Source of the DNA: Apostichopus japonicus
Lineage: Eukaryota > Echinodermata > Holothuroidea > Aspidochirotida > Stichopodidae
Length of the DNA stretch: 64,000 bases
Direction: 5' to 3'
NCBI RefSeq assembly: GCF_037975245.1
Contig: NC_092577.1
Location: forward strand, 9,213,013-9,277,012
In this document: positions 1 to 12,740 of the stretch, piece by piece
How positions within the stretch are numbered: position 1 is the stretch's first letter
Layout of the letters: each line of letters starts with the position of its first letter
Made by a program: the position numbers and the translations under genes
Notes under the pieces: model-generated
What the model was told of the DNA's origin: nothing
What the model saw: the letters and a program-made list of their open reading frames with translations, nothing else
Databases searched by the model: none

Positions 1-220
1 AAACAGAATATGAGAGGATTTTCAACCATTCAACTGAAGAAATACCCGTGTGAAACAAAATTCACCCTTTATTAGATCTGCTCAGCAGATATCAATTGTG
101 TAAGTTTTGGAAATTCCGGTAATTTTTTTACGGATTTTTTTATTTATTTTCTGTACAGGAAACTATTGGCTCAGCCTAGCCTATGCAGACAACGTCGGAG
201 TATAATTCGATCGGCCAACT

Positions 221-231
221 AAAATGGCGGC
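221..231 (+). promoter_or_regulatory. YY1-like ATGGCGGC motif
   Basis: AAAATGGCGGC agrees with the YY1 core that often sits near transcription starts in animals. The ATG inside opens only a five-codon frame (MAAKS, stop), so it is not a gene start. Its role as a promoter element is inference from the motif alone. Confidence 0.2.
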
Positions 232-728
232 CAAAAGTTGATAGGCATTAAATATTTGAAATAGACTGGTCTAATTCTTAACTTCAATTCATAATATATT
301 CATTTTATTCACCGAAAATTGTGGTTGATTGGTAAAAGTGTTGAGATTTTGCGAGGTTCCATTCTAGTTAACACAATGTTGAAATACCTGACGGAAATAT
401 TTTTCCAAGGTCATTTTTTGTGGGAAGGTCGTAAAATTTTGTGACCCAACATTGAATTTATTTATGATTTTATTACATATTTGAAAACTGGTAGGTTTTC
501 ATTTTCCCTTGCTGTAATATTACGAACATGAGGGTGTCCGATCTTAGAAGAGTTCCTAACTTCGCAATACTGTATATAGGCCTAGGCTAGGCCTAGTAAT
601 AATAGACTAGGCTAGTACAAATCAGACATACGCTAGGTCCACTGTACGGAGTAACGTTAGATCGAACACAGTGGCGTACCAAATTCATATTATCATCATT
701 TAAATGCTTACTAAATAAAAAGACTTAC

Positions 729-895
729 CGCTTTCTTTTACTGGCGAGTTGGATTTGGTAAATATGGAACGCAAATACCAATATTCTGCTGCACTGGATC
801 TATCTAATTGTTGAGAGTTGTGTTTGGTGTGCTTTTTACGTGACCCGCCATGCGGGATACAAAACGTCACGGGTAGTACGAGCACGCAGTTCTAT
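729..895 (-). other. Candidate 5' exon ending in a strong donor
   Basis: On the minus strand a stretch ends at 729 with GTAAAAGAAAGCG followed by GTAAGTCT, a near-ideal splice donor. The frame through it is open for about 60 codons but follows a TAG and has no ATG. The ATG at about 850 (ATGGCGGGTCACG) gives only 15 codons. A non-coding first exon of a gene running off the left edge is the simplest reading; chance is also possible. Confidence 0.2.
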
Positions 896-1079
896 GATTT
901 TTACCCCAAACATCCAGCATATCGACAAGCGCTCGTCCAATCACAATAGGAATCATAAATTCAACCAATGATATTGCCTTATTACTGCATGATCACTGTG
1001 TGTTTTTATCTAATTATCATAAAGACAGGGAGTTGAATTTAAAGACACAGGTCACGATAAAAAATAATAACACTATGTT

Positions 1080-1830
1080 GACCTCCATGAAAGACAGAGG
1101 GATTATCTGCTAATCAAGGGTTACCAACCAACACATTTTAAAGTTAAAGTAACTTTTACTTCTTGTGATATCCTGTTTACCATGCTTGCATAATTTGACC
1201 TCTGGTGACCCTAAATGACCTTTGACCTCCAGGAAAAACAGTACAGATCATTCGCTAACCAAGGGCTACCAACAAACAAAGTTTAAAGTTCAAGCAATTT
1301 TCACTTCTTGAGATATCGTGCTTAAAAGGTTTTCAGACTTTGAACGCCGATTAACCCAAAGTGATCTTTGACCTCCATGAAAAACTAGAGAACATCTAAT
1401 TACTAAGAACTACCAAAATATCAAGTATACGGTCCAAGCAACTTTCACTTCTTGAGATATCGTATTTACATGGTTTTCAGCATTTGACTTCGGGTGACAC
1501 CAAATTACCTTCGACCTCCATGAGAAACAACAGAGATGATTTGCTATCCTTGGTCAACCCACAGTTTAAAGTTCAAGCATTTTTCACTTCTTGATATACA
1601 GCTTTACAATTGTTCCGCATGTGACCTCCGGTGATCTCTCAAATGACCCTTGACCTCCATGAAAATTAGAGAACATCTACTCACAAAAGGGCTACCCACA
1701 CACTAAGTTTAAAGTTCAAGCATCTTTGGTTTCTTGAGATTTTGTAATTACGAGCTAAAGTGTCACATACACACACACACACGCCATCACCATCGCATAG
1801 ATTCCTTCGGCCTTCGGCAAGAAATAATAA
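1080..1830 (+). repeat. 144-bp dispersed tandem repeat with CA-rich tail
   Basis: Five units each carry GACCTCCATGAAAAAC, starting at 1080, 1224, 1370, 1513 and 1652 (spacing 144, 146, 143, 139). Each unit continues with a GGGCTACCAAC-like block, TTTAAAGTTCAAGC and TTTCACTTCTTGAGATATCG. The last unit runs into a CACACACACACACA stretch and the words CGCATAGATTCC, CTTCGGCCTTCGGC. This is a known style of interspersed repeat in marine invertebrates. Units are clearly diverged, so the array is old. Confidence 0.75.
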
Positions 1831-2545
1831 ACTACAAAAAAATCTCATATGCAAGTTCAGCTGGATTATATATATTTTACATAAAGCTTAATTATACAAG
1901 TATAAATGAACAACCGAAAACTGGCTGGGAATGATAAACAAACAAAAAGAGGATTCAAGTTGAGACTGTTACACACAAAATAATCAGCATCTCATGAATA
2001 ATTATATACATAAACATAAGAGAGTATAAATACATAATTAGCCTTAACTAACCGTCCTTGAAATTCATTGTATTTTTCAGGTAATTAGGTTTCATATTAC
2101 CTTTCACGTTGATTTTCTGTATATAAAGGCGAATATGACGGTGAAATGTTACCAGAAGAGAACATAGAAAAGTATAAACAGAAATAAAATAATGTTGATG
2201 TAGGGTTAAGGGAAATCAAAAGCTAAGATTCAATGCACAAGGCAACTCTTACGTTTGTAAAGTGATGCCGGTCCGGTGTATTGCAAGCATCAGAGAGCTT
2301 CGGTTACAATATTATTTAAGAAATGTTTCACAAGAGTAATATTGTGGACTGGACAACAACTGAACAGGTTCTGCTACCTATATATCTCTCTCTCTGTCGA
2401 TACTGAAAACATGAGAAAAGAAAGTAAAAACATAACATTACAACATTGTTGACTGACAACAGCTACCTACTAAAAACAGTGAAGTTGATAACTAATATTA
2501 TGACATCAGATGCATGATCACCTGACCTAAACTTATTACACATAT
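1831..2545. other. AT-rich spacer, nothing recognised
   Basis: No exon with matching splice sites and no repeat larger than a short CT run (about 2384-2394) was seen. Confidence 0.5.
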
Positions 2546-3420
2546 CATGTATGCCAATCAACCCATTATACAAACCATGTATGCCAATCAACCCATTATA
2601 CATACCATGTATGCAAATCCACCCATTATACATACCAAGTATGCCAATCAACTCATTAAACATACCATGTATGATATTCAACCCAGTATACATAGCATGT
2701 ATGCCAATCAACCCACTATACATACCATGTATGACAATCAACCCATTATACATACCATGCATACCAATCCACCCATCATACATACCATGTATGACAATCA
2801 ACCCATTATACATACCATGTATACCAATCCACCCATTATACATACCATGTATGCCAATCCACCCATTATACATACCATGTATGTCAATCAACCAATTATA
2901 CATATCATGTATGCCAATCCACCCATTATACATACAATGTACAGTATGTCAATCAACCCATCATACATGTATCAAGTGTGCCATTCCACCCATTATATAT
3001 ACATACCAAGTATGCCAATCAACCTATTATACATACCATGTATGACAATTAACCCATTACACTTACCATGTATGCCAATCAACCCATTATACACCATGTA
3101 TGCCAATCAAACCATTATACATACCATGTATGCCAATCAACCCACTATACATAACATGAATGCCAAGCAACCCATTATACATACCATGTATTCCAATCAA
3201 CCAATTATACATACCATGTATTCCAATCAACCCATTACGCATACCATGTATGCCAATCCATCAATTATACATACAATGTACAGTATGTCAATCAACCCAT
3301 CATGCATACCAAGTGTGCCATTCCACCCATTATATATACATACCAAGTATGCCAATCAACCCATTATACGTACCATGTATGACAATTAACCCATTACACT
3401 TACCATGTATGCCAATCAAC
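2546..3420 (+). repeat. 30-bp minisatellite, left array
   Basis: About 29 units of roughly 30 bp, consensus ATGCCAATCAACCCATTA + TACATACCATGT, with substitutions and a few short indels. A higher-order copy is visible: the segment beginning ACAGTATGTC at 2941 recurs at 3280 and stays in register (337-339 bp) to the end of the array. Because 30 is divisible by three, long frames stay open on both strands with a 10-residue period. They read as repeat artefacts rather than protein. The array is cut at 3420 by the element at 3421. Confidence 0.9.
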
Positions 3421-5113
3421 TAGTGTTCAACCGATTAACCTAATCGGAATCGGAACGAATATTGCATAATCGGAACATAATCGGAATCGGTAAAAATTAC
3501 GTGGAATACCAGTTATGTGATACCGATTATTCAAAAACATATGGAAGGTGAAAATATCATTATTCAAAAGCATATGGGAGTTGAAAATATCAACTGATGT
3601 ATTACGTTTGTTCTTTTACTACGAAATATTAAAATAAGAGGGGGTCGCCGATTTTGCTTCCCTCGTGGTTAGTGACTTTATATTTCTTGGCACAGAAAAC
3701 ATAGCAGCAATACCAATTTCGCGAATTAAAGAATGTGCTGGACAAGGTCGGAAATAAGCGGGGCGATGGGCGATTCGCCTCGCAAGTGCTTAAAAGACCT
3801 CCTAAAGCACAATTACGAGTGCGAAAAAGAAAAAAGAAATATAAGAAAATCGCCCTCGTTATATCAGGTGTCTGTGTAAAATTAATTGTGACATGCATTT
3901 GCTTTAGCTAGGAATTGCAGTTGCAGCGCGAATCGCGCGAACAGTTTTCACATCTCGCATCAAATTTGAAGCAGTGCGAGAGGGTTGCGCACAATCACCG
4001 GGAATTTCCCGTGGCAAATTACGGCCTGCACGAAGCAATTTCAGTACCAGCGAAAATAACCTAAAATCCTCACAAATCTCCGACCACATGGTAGCCTTAC
4101 TTCACACTAAGTCAACTGCATGGAAATCTAACCTTGCCATCTGTTTATTCGCTCCAGTTGTGTCGCAAATAAAAAATAAAACCCAAGGAAACTGCAATCT
4201 TTGACCACATGTTAGCCTAACAACCACACTAAGTCAATGGGAAATGTAGCCTAACCATCGGTTTGCAAAAAAAAAAAAAAATGCGTAGCTTAGTTTACAA
4301 CTTTCAATTTGCTGGAAATCGGCATTTGTTTGGAAGGTACTGTAAGTGATATGTCTTAAAGAGGGAATGTTATATTTTATATTGAAGTAGTTTCTAGTTG
4401 TTATTATTTCTTTACATCAATCTGGTATTACATTTTAGAGTAATTTTAAACAAGATACGATGATAAAATTTGCTTTTCAGTTTGATTGGCCTAAGCTTAC
4501 ATTTTCTAATTGAACCTGAATGGAGTTAAATAGGTAACGAATAGGTATGTTTAACTTCAAATTCGTAACATTTCTATTTGTCCTTAAACGGTATAATACT
4601 GAAAATAAGTACAACATAATGTCGGAATGAAGGCAATATGTCATTAAAATTTACACTTTGGTAAGGATTGCAGATGGATGGTTTGTCTGAGATACTTTTT
4701 GAGATGGATATTTTGAGTAGCTATTCTTAACCCATTTCAAGCCATTAACAGGTGACATCCCCGTCGAGGTGGTAAGGCCATTCCCTTAGCACAGTGCTGA
4801 CTAGGTAGGATGTCATATTTCCGTATTTTGGAAATTTAAAAAAAAAAAAAATCCTTTTTTTTTTCTTTCCGAGAAACTCCAGAGGTAATTTGGTTCATAC
4901 AAAATGATACCTTAGAGCCTTGTATAACAACGAAGCAAAAGGAAACTGGGGAAAATCACAACAATAATTGTTTCTGTCAAACTTTATTGCTGATTTCGTA
5001 CTGACGGGATATTTTTTTCATTTTCAAATCATCGGAATCGGAATCGGTACGATTATGAAAAAAATAATCGGTAATCGGTATTTTCTGTTATGCATAATCG
5101 GTTGAACACGATT
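3421..5113. mobile_element. hAT-like DNA element inserted in the minisatellite
   Basis: The non-repeat block splits the 30-bp array. Its ends are inverted: GTGTTCAACCGATTA at 3423-3437 and its reverse complement at 5095-5109, flanked inside by many AATCGG words. CAATCAAC (3413-3420) precedes it and GAATCAAC (5114-5121) follows, an 8-bp duplication with one mismatch. That length is usual for hAT elements. The related unit at about 3075-3090 shows the uninterrupted sequence, which supports a clean insertion. Small minus-strand frames (3629-3898, 3904-4089) do not resemble a transposase, so a non-autonomous or decayed copy is likely. Poly-A and poly-T runs lie at about 4840-4865. Confidence 0.7.
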
Positions 5114-7754
5114 GAATCAACCCATTATACACCATGTATGCCAATCAACCCATTATACATACCATGTATGCCAATCAACCCATTATACATATCATGTATG
5201 CCAATCCATCCATTATACATGTACCAAGTATGCCAATCAACCCATTATTCATAGCATGTATGTCAATCAACATATTATACATACCATGTATGATAAGCAA
5301 CCCAATATACATATCATGTATACCAATCCATCCATTAAACATACCATGTATGCCTATCCATCCATTATACATGTACCAAGTATGCCAATTAACCCATTAT
5401 ACATGCCATGTATGCCAAACAACCCATTATTCATACCATGTATGCCAATCAACTCATTATACATACCATGTATGCCAATCAACCCATTATTCATACCAAG
5501 TATGCCAATCAACCTACTATACATACCATGTATGCCAATCAACCCATTATACATACCATGTATGCCAATCAACCCATTATACATACCATGTATGCCAATC
5601 AACCCATTATACATACCATGTATGCCAATCCACCCATTATACATGTAAGTATGCCAATCAACCCATTATACACCATGTACAGTATGCCAATCAACCCATT
5701 ATACATACCATGTATGCCAATCAACCCATTACACATATCATGTATGCCAATCCACCCATTATACATACCAAGTATGTCAATCAACCCATTACACATACCA
5801 AGTATGCCAATCAACCTACTATACATAATGTATGCCAATCAACCCATTATACATACCATGTATGCCAATCAACCCATTATACACCATGTATGCCAATCAA
5901 CCTACTATACACCATGTATGCCAAGCAACCCATTATACATACCATGTATACCAATCAACCCATTATACATACCATGTATGCCAATCAACCCATTACGCAT
6001 ACCATGTATGCCAATCAACCCATTACACATACCATGTATGACAATCAACCCATTATACATGTATACCAATCAACCCATTAAACATACCATGTATGCCAAT
6101 CAACCCATTATACATAGCATGTATGTCAATCAACATATTATACATACCATGTATGATAAGCAACCCAATATACATATCATGTATACCAATCCATCCATTA
6201 AACATACCATGTATGCCTATCCATCCATTATACATGTACCAAGTATGCCAATTAACCCATTATACATGCCATGTATGCCAAACAACCCATTATTCATACC
6301 ATGTATGCCAATCAACTCATTATACATACCATGTATGCCAATCAACCCATTATTCATACCAAGTATGCCAATCAACCTACTATACATACCATGTATGCCA
6401 ATCAACCCATTATACATACCATGTATGCCAATCAACCCATTATACATACCATGTATGCCAATCAACCCATTATACATACCATGTATGCCAATCCACCCAT
6501 TATACATGTAAGTATGCCAATCAACCCATTATACACCATGTACAGTATGCCAATCAACCCATTATACATACCATGTATGCCAATCAACCCATTACACATA
6601 TCATGTATGCCAATCCACCCATTATACATACCAAGTATGTCAATCAACCCATTACACATACCAAGTATGCCAATCAACCTACTATACATAATGTATGCCA
6701 ATCAACCCATTATACATACCATGTATGCCAATCAACCCATTATACACCATGTATGCCAATCAACCTACTATACACCATGTATGCCAAGCAACCCATTATA
6801 CATACCATGTATACCAATCAACCCATTATACATACCATGTATGCCAATCAACCCATTACGCATACCATGTATGCCAATCAACCCATTACACATACCATGT
6901 ATGACAATCAACCCATTATACATGTATACCAATCAACCCATTAAACATACCATGTATGCCAATCAACCCATTATACATGTATACCAATTAACCCATTATA
7001 CATACCATGTATGCGAATCCATCCATTAAACATACCATGTATGCCAATCAACCCATTATACATACCATGTATGCCAATCCACCCATGATACATACCAAGT
7101 ATGCCTGTCAACTCATTAAACATACCATGTATGCCAATCAACCTATATACATACCATGTAAACCAATCAACCCATTATACTTACCATGTATACCAATCAA
7201 CCCATTATACTTACCATGTATGCCAATCCACCCATTATACACTGTGTATGCCAATCAACCCATTACACATACCATGTATGCCAATCAACCCATTATATAT
7301 CATGTATGCCAATCCACCCATTATACATACCAAGTATGCCAATCCACCCATTATACATACCATGTTTATACCAATCCACCCATTACACATACCAAGTATG
7401 CCAATCAACCTACTATACATCATGTATGCCAATCAACCCATTTTACATACCATGTATGCCAATCCACCCATTATACATACCACGTATGCCAGTCAGCCCA
7501 TTATACATACAATGTATGCCAATCCACCCATTATACATACCATGTATGTCAATCAACCCATTATACATACCATGTATGTCAATCCATCGACTATACGTAC
7601 CATGTATGCCAATCAACCCATTATACATACCATGTATGTCAATCAACCCATTATACTGTACATACCATGTATGTCAATCAACCCATTATACATACCATGT
7701 ATGTCAATCAACCCATTATACATACCATGTATGCCAATCAACCCATTATACAGC
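5114..7754 (+). repeat. 30-bp minisatellite, right array
   Basis: Continuation of the same 30-bp unit for about 88 copies, with variants such as ATGTCAATC, ATACCAATC, shortened units (ATTATACACCATG) and inserted CATGTATACC. It ends at CATTATACAGCATAAC (about 7740-7755). It is one locus with the left array, as the register resumes directly after the hAT-like element. Confidence 0.9.
5230..6977 (+). repeat. 863-bp higher-order duplication inside the minisatellite
   Basis: Block 5230-6092 is repeated head-to-tail as 6093-6955, and the match runs on to 6977. All variant units recur in the same order at an offset of exactly 863. The only difference I noticed is TTATTCATAG versus TTATACATAG near the start. 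863 is not a multiple of 30, so the unit is a true segmental copy, not simple register. Such identity means a very recent duplication or an assembly artefact. Confidence 0.85.
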
Positions 7755-8861
7755 ATAACTACATTACTCATATGCACATAATTAGCACAACTTGTTAACA
7801 CGTCATGCCACCCCGCCAACATCTCCCCCTCCCCCAAAGCAAAGGAGAAAAAGATAGTAACTTAGTTATGATATTTTATGGTTAAAATAAATAATACAGC
7901 ACATTTATATAACTAGTCAGCGAACTATCATAGCATATTCTGACAATGAAATATGGAATACAGTTACATTTAAAAATCATATATGAAGAAAAATCATTAT
8001 GAAACAAACATGGGCATTAGGGGAAGGGTGTAACAGTACCACTAAAAGAAATAAACCCATCAATGACTATTAACTTAGAGATTCTAATAATGCACATCTC
8101 ACACAAGCAAGAAAAATCCTCTCTACTGGAATGTCAGCGTTAGATATATATTACATCAGTGCTACAGTAACTGAAGACTTGAGTAGACATACCTGTACGT
8201 CTGAATTTACAAAAAAAACATAAACAAGAAACATAACAAACTCTAAACAGATTGAAAGTCTATTGCCATGACTACTATCTAACCTTTTCTAGCAGATTCG
8301 ATACTATGTGACTGTGCTAAGCAATCTTAACAATATAATTATTTGTAATTACTGGAGTTTGGGTTCTCAAAGTTGTGAAACAAAGAATGGCTTAGTGTGA
8401 CATTATACATATATATTTATTCAAGGATAACATATATAATGGATAAAATCAAGGTACATTTGTTTCCACTGATAGCGTATTTTGTGATGGGATTAATACA
8501 GTTTATGTTTCCAGGGCTAATAAGGTGAATAGGCTTTGGTTATTTAATGCACAAAACATACACAGCAATACAGCAGCATGTAAACAAAATGTTCACAGAA
8601 AGATTGTAGCTTGTAGCAAAGCACCATACCATACCAATGTACCAAGAATGGGAAATAACTATATTTTGTGCATTCCAAACAAAATGAACATTAAAGTGAC
8701 CTGTATCTGTAATATCTTGTTAACCAAAGAGGAACAACTACATCTCAGGTTCTGATAAATAAGTCTGTCAAATTAGTCTGTCAATATGTCATATCTAAAC
8801 AGTTTGTGCTTTCAATTGTTATAATTTGGATTTTGTAGGAAGGGTTAAAGGAGAGGCTGGT
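7755..8861. other. Non-coding spacer
   Basis: AT-rich sequence with no supported exon. An open frame at 8525-8755 has no homology signal or splice context. Confidence 0.5.
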
Positions 8862-9489
8862 TTAAAGCAGCATTTTGCGTTTGGTAGCTGTTTTCTACTT
8901 TTTTGACATGTCCCTCAAGTTTTTTTACATATGTCAATCACAAAACAGCAAACTAAGCTACTAGCCAAGTTTTCCCCTGCCAACAATGTTAATTGGAGAG
9001 GAATTAAGGATAATGCAGATAATGAAAAAATTGTCCACAACAAATTCCACATATAAATTAATCGCATATACAGTTCCCCCAAAATACCTAGTTTGAATTC
9101 AACCAATCAGAGATGCAGGTTTAGTTATGAGCCGTTACTAAAAATAGATTCAAGACTTTGCGTTGGTACAACCTGGGAGTTGTTATAGAACTCCCTGGTA
9201 CAACTGCCATATATACTGTACACAAATCAAGCATGGTGTTATATTACGTATTGGTCAACGACGTTGGTAGTGTTTAAATATTCATATTATGGGCGAGGTT
9301 TATTGGGATCCCAACGGAAAATATCTTGGAGAAAATCAAAGTTAAAAGTTGCAGATTTTTCGACTTTTATGCCACCATTTGAAGTAAGAATTAAATAGAT
9401 AAGCTAGTTATGTATGTCGTTATGGCATAGTGGAGTCAGTGAGGTTAATTGAGAAAAATCAAAGAAAAGGACGCAAAATGCTGCTTTAA
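8862..9489. mobile_element. TTAA-flanked MITE
   Basis: The two ends are exact 18-bp inverted repeats: TTAAAGCAGCATTTTGCG (8862-8879) and CGCAAAATGCTGCTTTAA (9472-9489). The outermost TTAA at both ends fits a TTAA target duplication as made by piggyBac and Kolobok elements, although the TTAA could also belong to the repeat itself. The roughly 630-bp interior is non-coding and holds an imperfect hairpin around 9174-9204 (GGGAGTTG...AACTCCC). Confidence 0.7.
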
Positions 9490-10704
9490 GGTCTAAATGA
9501 TGCCTTATTGTATCATGTCTCAAAATGGGCTGTACCCCAGGAGCTTGACCACCTTTTTGGGTAACATGTTATGTTGTCCAGATGAGAAGGGGTGAAGAGG
9601 AGGGCTGTGCCCTACTCAATATTTGTAAATATGAAGGGTACATAAATTCAAACATGTGCTATGTTTTGTCACTCTTGAAACAATTTTGAAGATTTATCAA
9701 CTGTATATGTTGTACTGCATATATATGTATGTTATATCTTCATATATTGTACTTCAGAAATGTTTTGTTAAAGTAGTTTCTCAAAGTGATGGATCACTCC
9801 TTCCTTCTTGATTTTTATCTTGATTTAAGTCCTCACGAACTTACATGGTTGAAACCCTGCTGTACTCTCTGTCTCGATTCCATTTTTGGGGGGATGGGTG
9901 GGGCGTGAGGGGGGGGCAGGGAATTTTGCCTACACCCATGCTAGGGATGGGTCAACCATCATTGTTACTACATTTGTGTAATACATCTTTAAATCTTGTC
10001 AACGTATACAACATTAAAAGTGTGCAGTTTAGAACAGTTTCCTGTGGGCAATGTTAAAGAGTAAAATGTTACGTAAGTCCATCTAGGATAGCAGTGTACA
10101 TGGCACATCATGGCTTCATGCATATTCCAGTTACTTAAAAGCTATGACTACTGGCAATACTACTTATATTGGGATTTAAGATCTAAAGATTGCAATTACT
10201 GATAGCAGATGCCCGGAGAATCCCTAATTCATTGGCTCTCATCTAATTTATTGTATTAAAGGGTCATAACAATACCAAGATTACAGGTGGCAATGCACTA
10301 ACTTTAAAGACTTGATACTTCATAGTTTCAATTTCAAACACATCCATGATCAGACCAAGGTACATACTACAAAAACTTAGCTTGCCTGGCATGTGGACAA
10401 TCTTTATTTTCTAAATTAAGTCTTCTGATGAACTAATAATTTAGGAATCTTTCAGCAACTGTCTCCACTTTAGAAAAATCTTCCATCAATACTACAATAT
10501 AGTAATTAATTTTATTCAATGTTATAACCTCTACACAATTAAACAAGTAGAAACTTAAAAAGTGCATTTGATGTTATGTATGAAACTAATTAGGCAAGCT
10601 GTCTTCACCTACATATGGCCTGTAGATTTGATCAGAAGGTATCCAACACAAACCATTACCATTTCACAAACTGACTTTTGAGAAATTATTATGTGAAGAC
10701 TCAC

Positions 10705-10815
10705 CAGACTCACATCCACAATGGAAGTTATGTCAGCAGTAATGTGTTCCCACTTGACTTTTTCTTTCACTTTCTTGGAGGAAATGTACAGAAGAAATGT
10801 TGATAACTGTATCAC
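10705..10815 (-). CDS. Candidate internal exon, 37 codons, phase 0-0
   Basis: The minus strand reads CCCTCTAACCTCCAG| as acceptor and CTG|GTGAGTCTTC as donor, both good consensus sites. The 111 nt between them are one open frame of exactly 37 codons beginning VIQLSTFLLYISSKK and ending ITADITSIVDVSL. The product is a short hydrophobic stretch followed by a charged Lys-rich segment. I do not recognise the family. It shares phase 0 with candidates at 12681 and 19083, so they could belong to one minus-strand gene. Confidence 0.35.
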
Positions 10816-12680
10816 CTGGAGGTTAGAGGGAAAATACAAAATAACTCAACTTTCCATTTACTAGATTTATTAAGGTGAATATTCATCAGGTCTGTGTTCA
10901 TTCATCAATGTCTTTCCTTGTGTCTTATTAATAGGTATGAATATTTGTATAGCTGTATTCTCAGGGCAGCATACATATTTTTTTTTTTGAGGGGGGGGGG
11001 GGGGGGTTGATGGACTGACATAGCTAACAGCACAGGACATAATATCATTATGTTATATTTCAAATCACCTTTGCCTTTATTTTAAAGTTACTTTCTAGGA
11101 ATATGTTTTGCATCTGAGGTAAAACAATTAGTTCTTTACAACACTCGTAGTGCTAACTGATCAACTCTATGTTACCTCCAGAGAGTTTTGAAGTTCCCCC
11201 CCCACCCTCCAATATAAAACAACTTTTGAATATTTCTGGAATTTTTCTACCAAATCTTCCATAGTATTGCATCAGGAAATCAATGTAGAAAGTATATGTG
11301 CTTGAGTTTGCTTGAAATATCTCTTAAATGGCCTGTACTATAACTGAAGTGCAAATAATGTACATCTCAGACAGAACACAATACGAGAATCCTTCAACAC
11401 TAGTGAACAATGGCTTAGAATGGAATTCTGAATTACTTTGGTTTTTACTCTGAGGACATGCATAGGATCCAGAGACTATATGCATGTCTTGCATTACTCA
11501 CTGAAAACAACATACAGTATGCACACATTACAGTAAACCAATTAAAGACTTCCACTAGCAATCCATTAGTTTATAGTTCATTGGCAAATGGCATAAAGAC
11601 TAGATTATTTTCAGATTTAAATTTTACATCAAATTTTCTTGGGTTTGGATGCACTGATATGGGTAGGGTAGGAATGGTTAGGACAAAAAAAGGAGAAATT
11701 GTTCCTGTTAGTCACTCTACATTTTATTAAACAAAGACCTAATTGTGACATATAGCAAGTGGAAGCACATAGGCTTCAGAGAGTGTGATCATAGCAACAA
11801 CATAACTGATTCACTTGCTGAGGCATTTGTGCAGGGTTTTGTTCACTCTGGCATACTATAGTACCAAGCTCACTTAATACATGTCTCCATTAAAACAGAA
11901 TGATGGAGAAGTATGTCACATATTAACATTTCTATAAATTTGTTAGCCTTGGCAAATCTTGGGTGTATATCAAAAGGAAATAATCTCACGTAGGTACTCC
12001 TACTACTGGGAGGAGCTTACAGGCTACCTTCAAGAAAACTAACCCTATTCAAATAGGATACTTTAGTCTTGGGATAATGAAGTTGATGAAAACTCAAATG
12101 AGAAGATAGATCTAACGTAACTAATGAACCAATGGAAGCCTTACTATAGGTTTGGTCAAGTTTAACTACTTGTGACATTTCATTCTTTAGTTTGTAACTG
12201 AGATATAACAGTAAGTATAGTTCTCCTCATAATACAAAGCAGACTTTAGAAGTGTTCTAACGTAGTGTGGGTATGGGTCTTGTTTTGTTTGAAGTGACTC
12301 TATTTAATAGTACGGGGCCATGAACTTATGAACTAAATTGATTGTTTAAAAGCCTATCATACATGTTACTACCTCTTTGCTGCCTATTAATAAAGGGGAC
12401 CCAGCTCATTAACATATACACCTTTTTGTGTACTTTTACACATTGGTAAGCAATACAATGTATGGCATTCAGTGCCTAATTATATGGTGTACGTATATAG
12501 GTTGCCTTTATCTTCCCCTCTGGCTCTTAGGGAATTTGCTGATCAAGAAAGATTCAAAAAAATTACTGTTTCCCCAGGATTAGGCAGTAACAAAGTTACT
12601 TTATACCCAGACTCAAATCTAATTATAACTACAACCCAGCTTACCAGTCCTGCTTTACACTAATTATACACTTACATTAC

Positions 12681-12740
12681 CATCAGCACATTGTTAACCA
12701 TTCTGTGCAAGATCCGCATCATGTGACCTCCAAAGATCGT
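12681..12740 (-). CDS. Candidate internal exon, 20 codons, phase 0-0
   Basis: On the minus strand ATTAGTCTTTAG| precedes and |GTAATGTAAG follows a 60-nt open frame, TIFGGHMMRILHRMVNNVLM. The IFGGxMMR word faintly recalls hotdog-fold acyl-CoA thioesterases, but 20 residues cannot establish that. The frame joins without a shift to the exon at 10705-10815. Confidence 0.22.

Larger units (their letters stand above)
1..1079. other. Non-coding flank, possible divergent promoter region
   Basis: No coding exon is supported here. The stretch has several TAGGCCTA/CTAGGCCTAG words at about 580-620, typical of echinoderm and hemichordate DNA. An AAAATGGCGG word lies at 221-230 (YY1-like). On the minus strand a consensus splice donor (CG|GTAAGTCT) ends a possible 5' exon at 729. 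Confidence 0.4.

Noticed and set aside
1734-1934. 66-codon frame with HIHTHTRHHHR
   Set aside because: It is a translation of the CA-rich tail of the 144-bp repeat.
2546-7754. Resemblance to a CRISPR array (regular 30-bp repeats)
   Set aside because: There are no unique spacers, since units follow head-to-tail directly, and the context is animal nuclear DNA.
2463-7837. Overlapping long open frames on both strands (up to 367 codons)
   Set aside because: They are translations of the 30-bp minisatellite. Many frames are open at once, and there is no start context, splice signal or domain.
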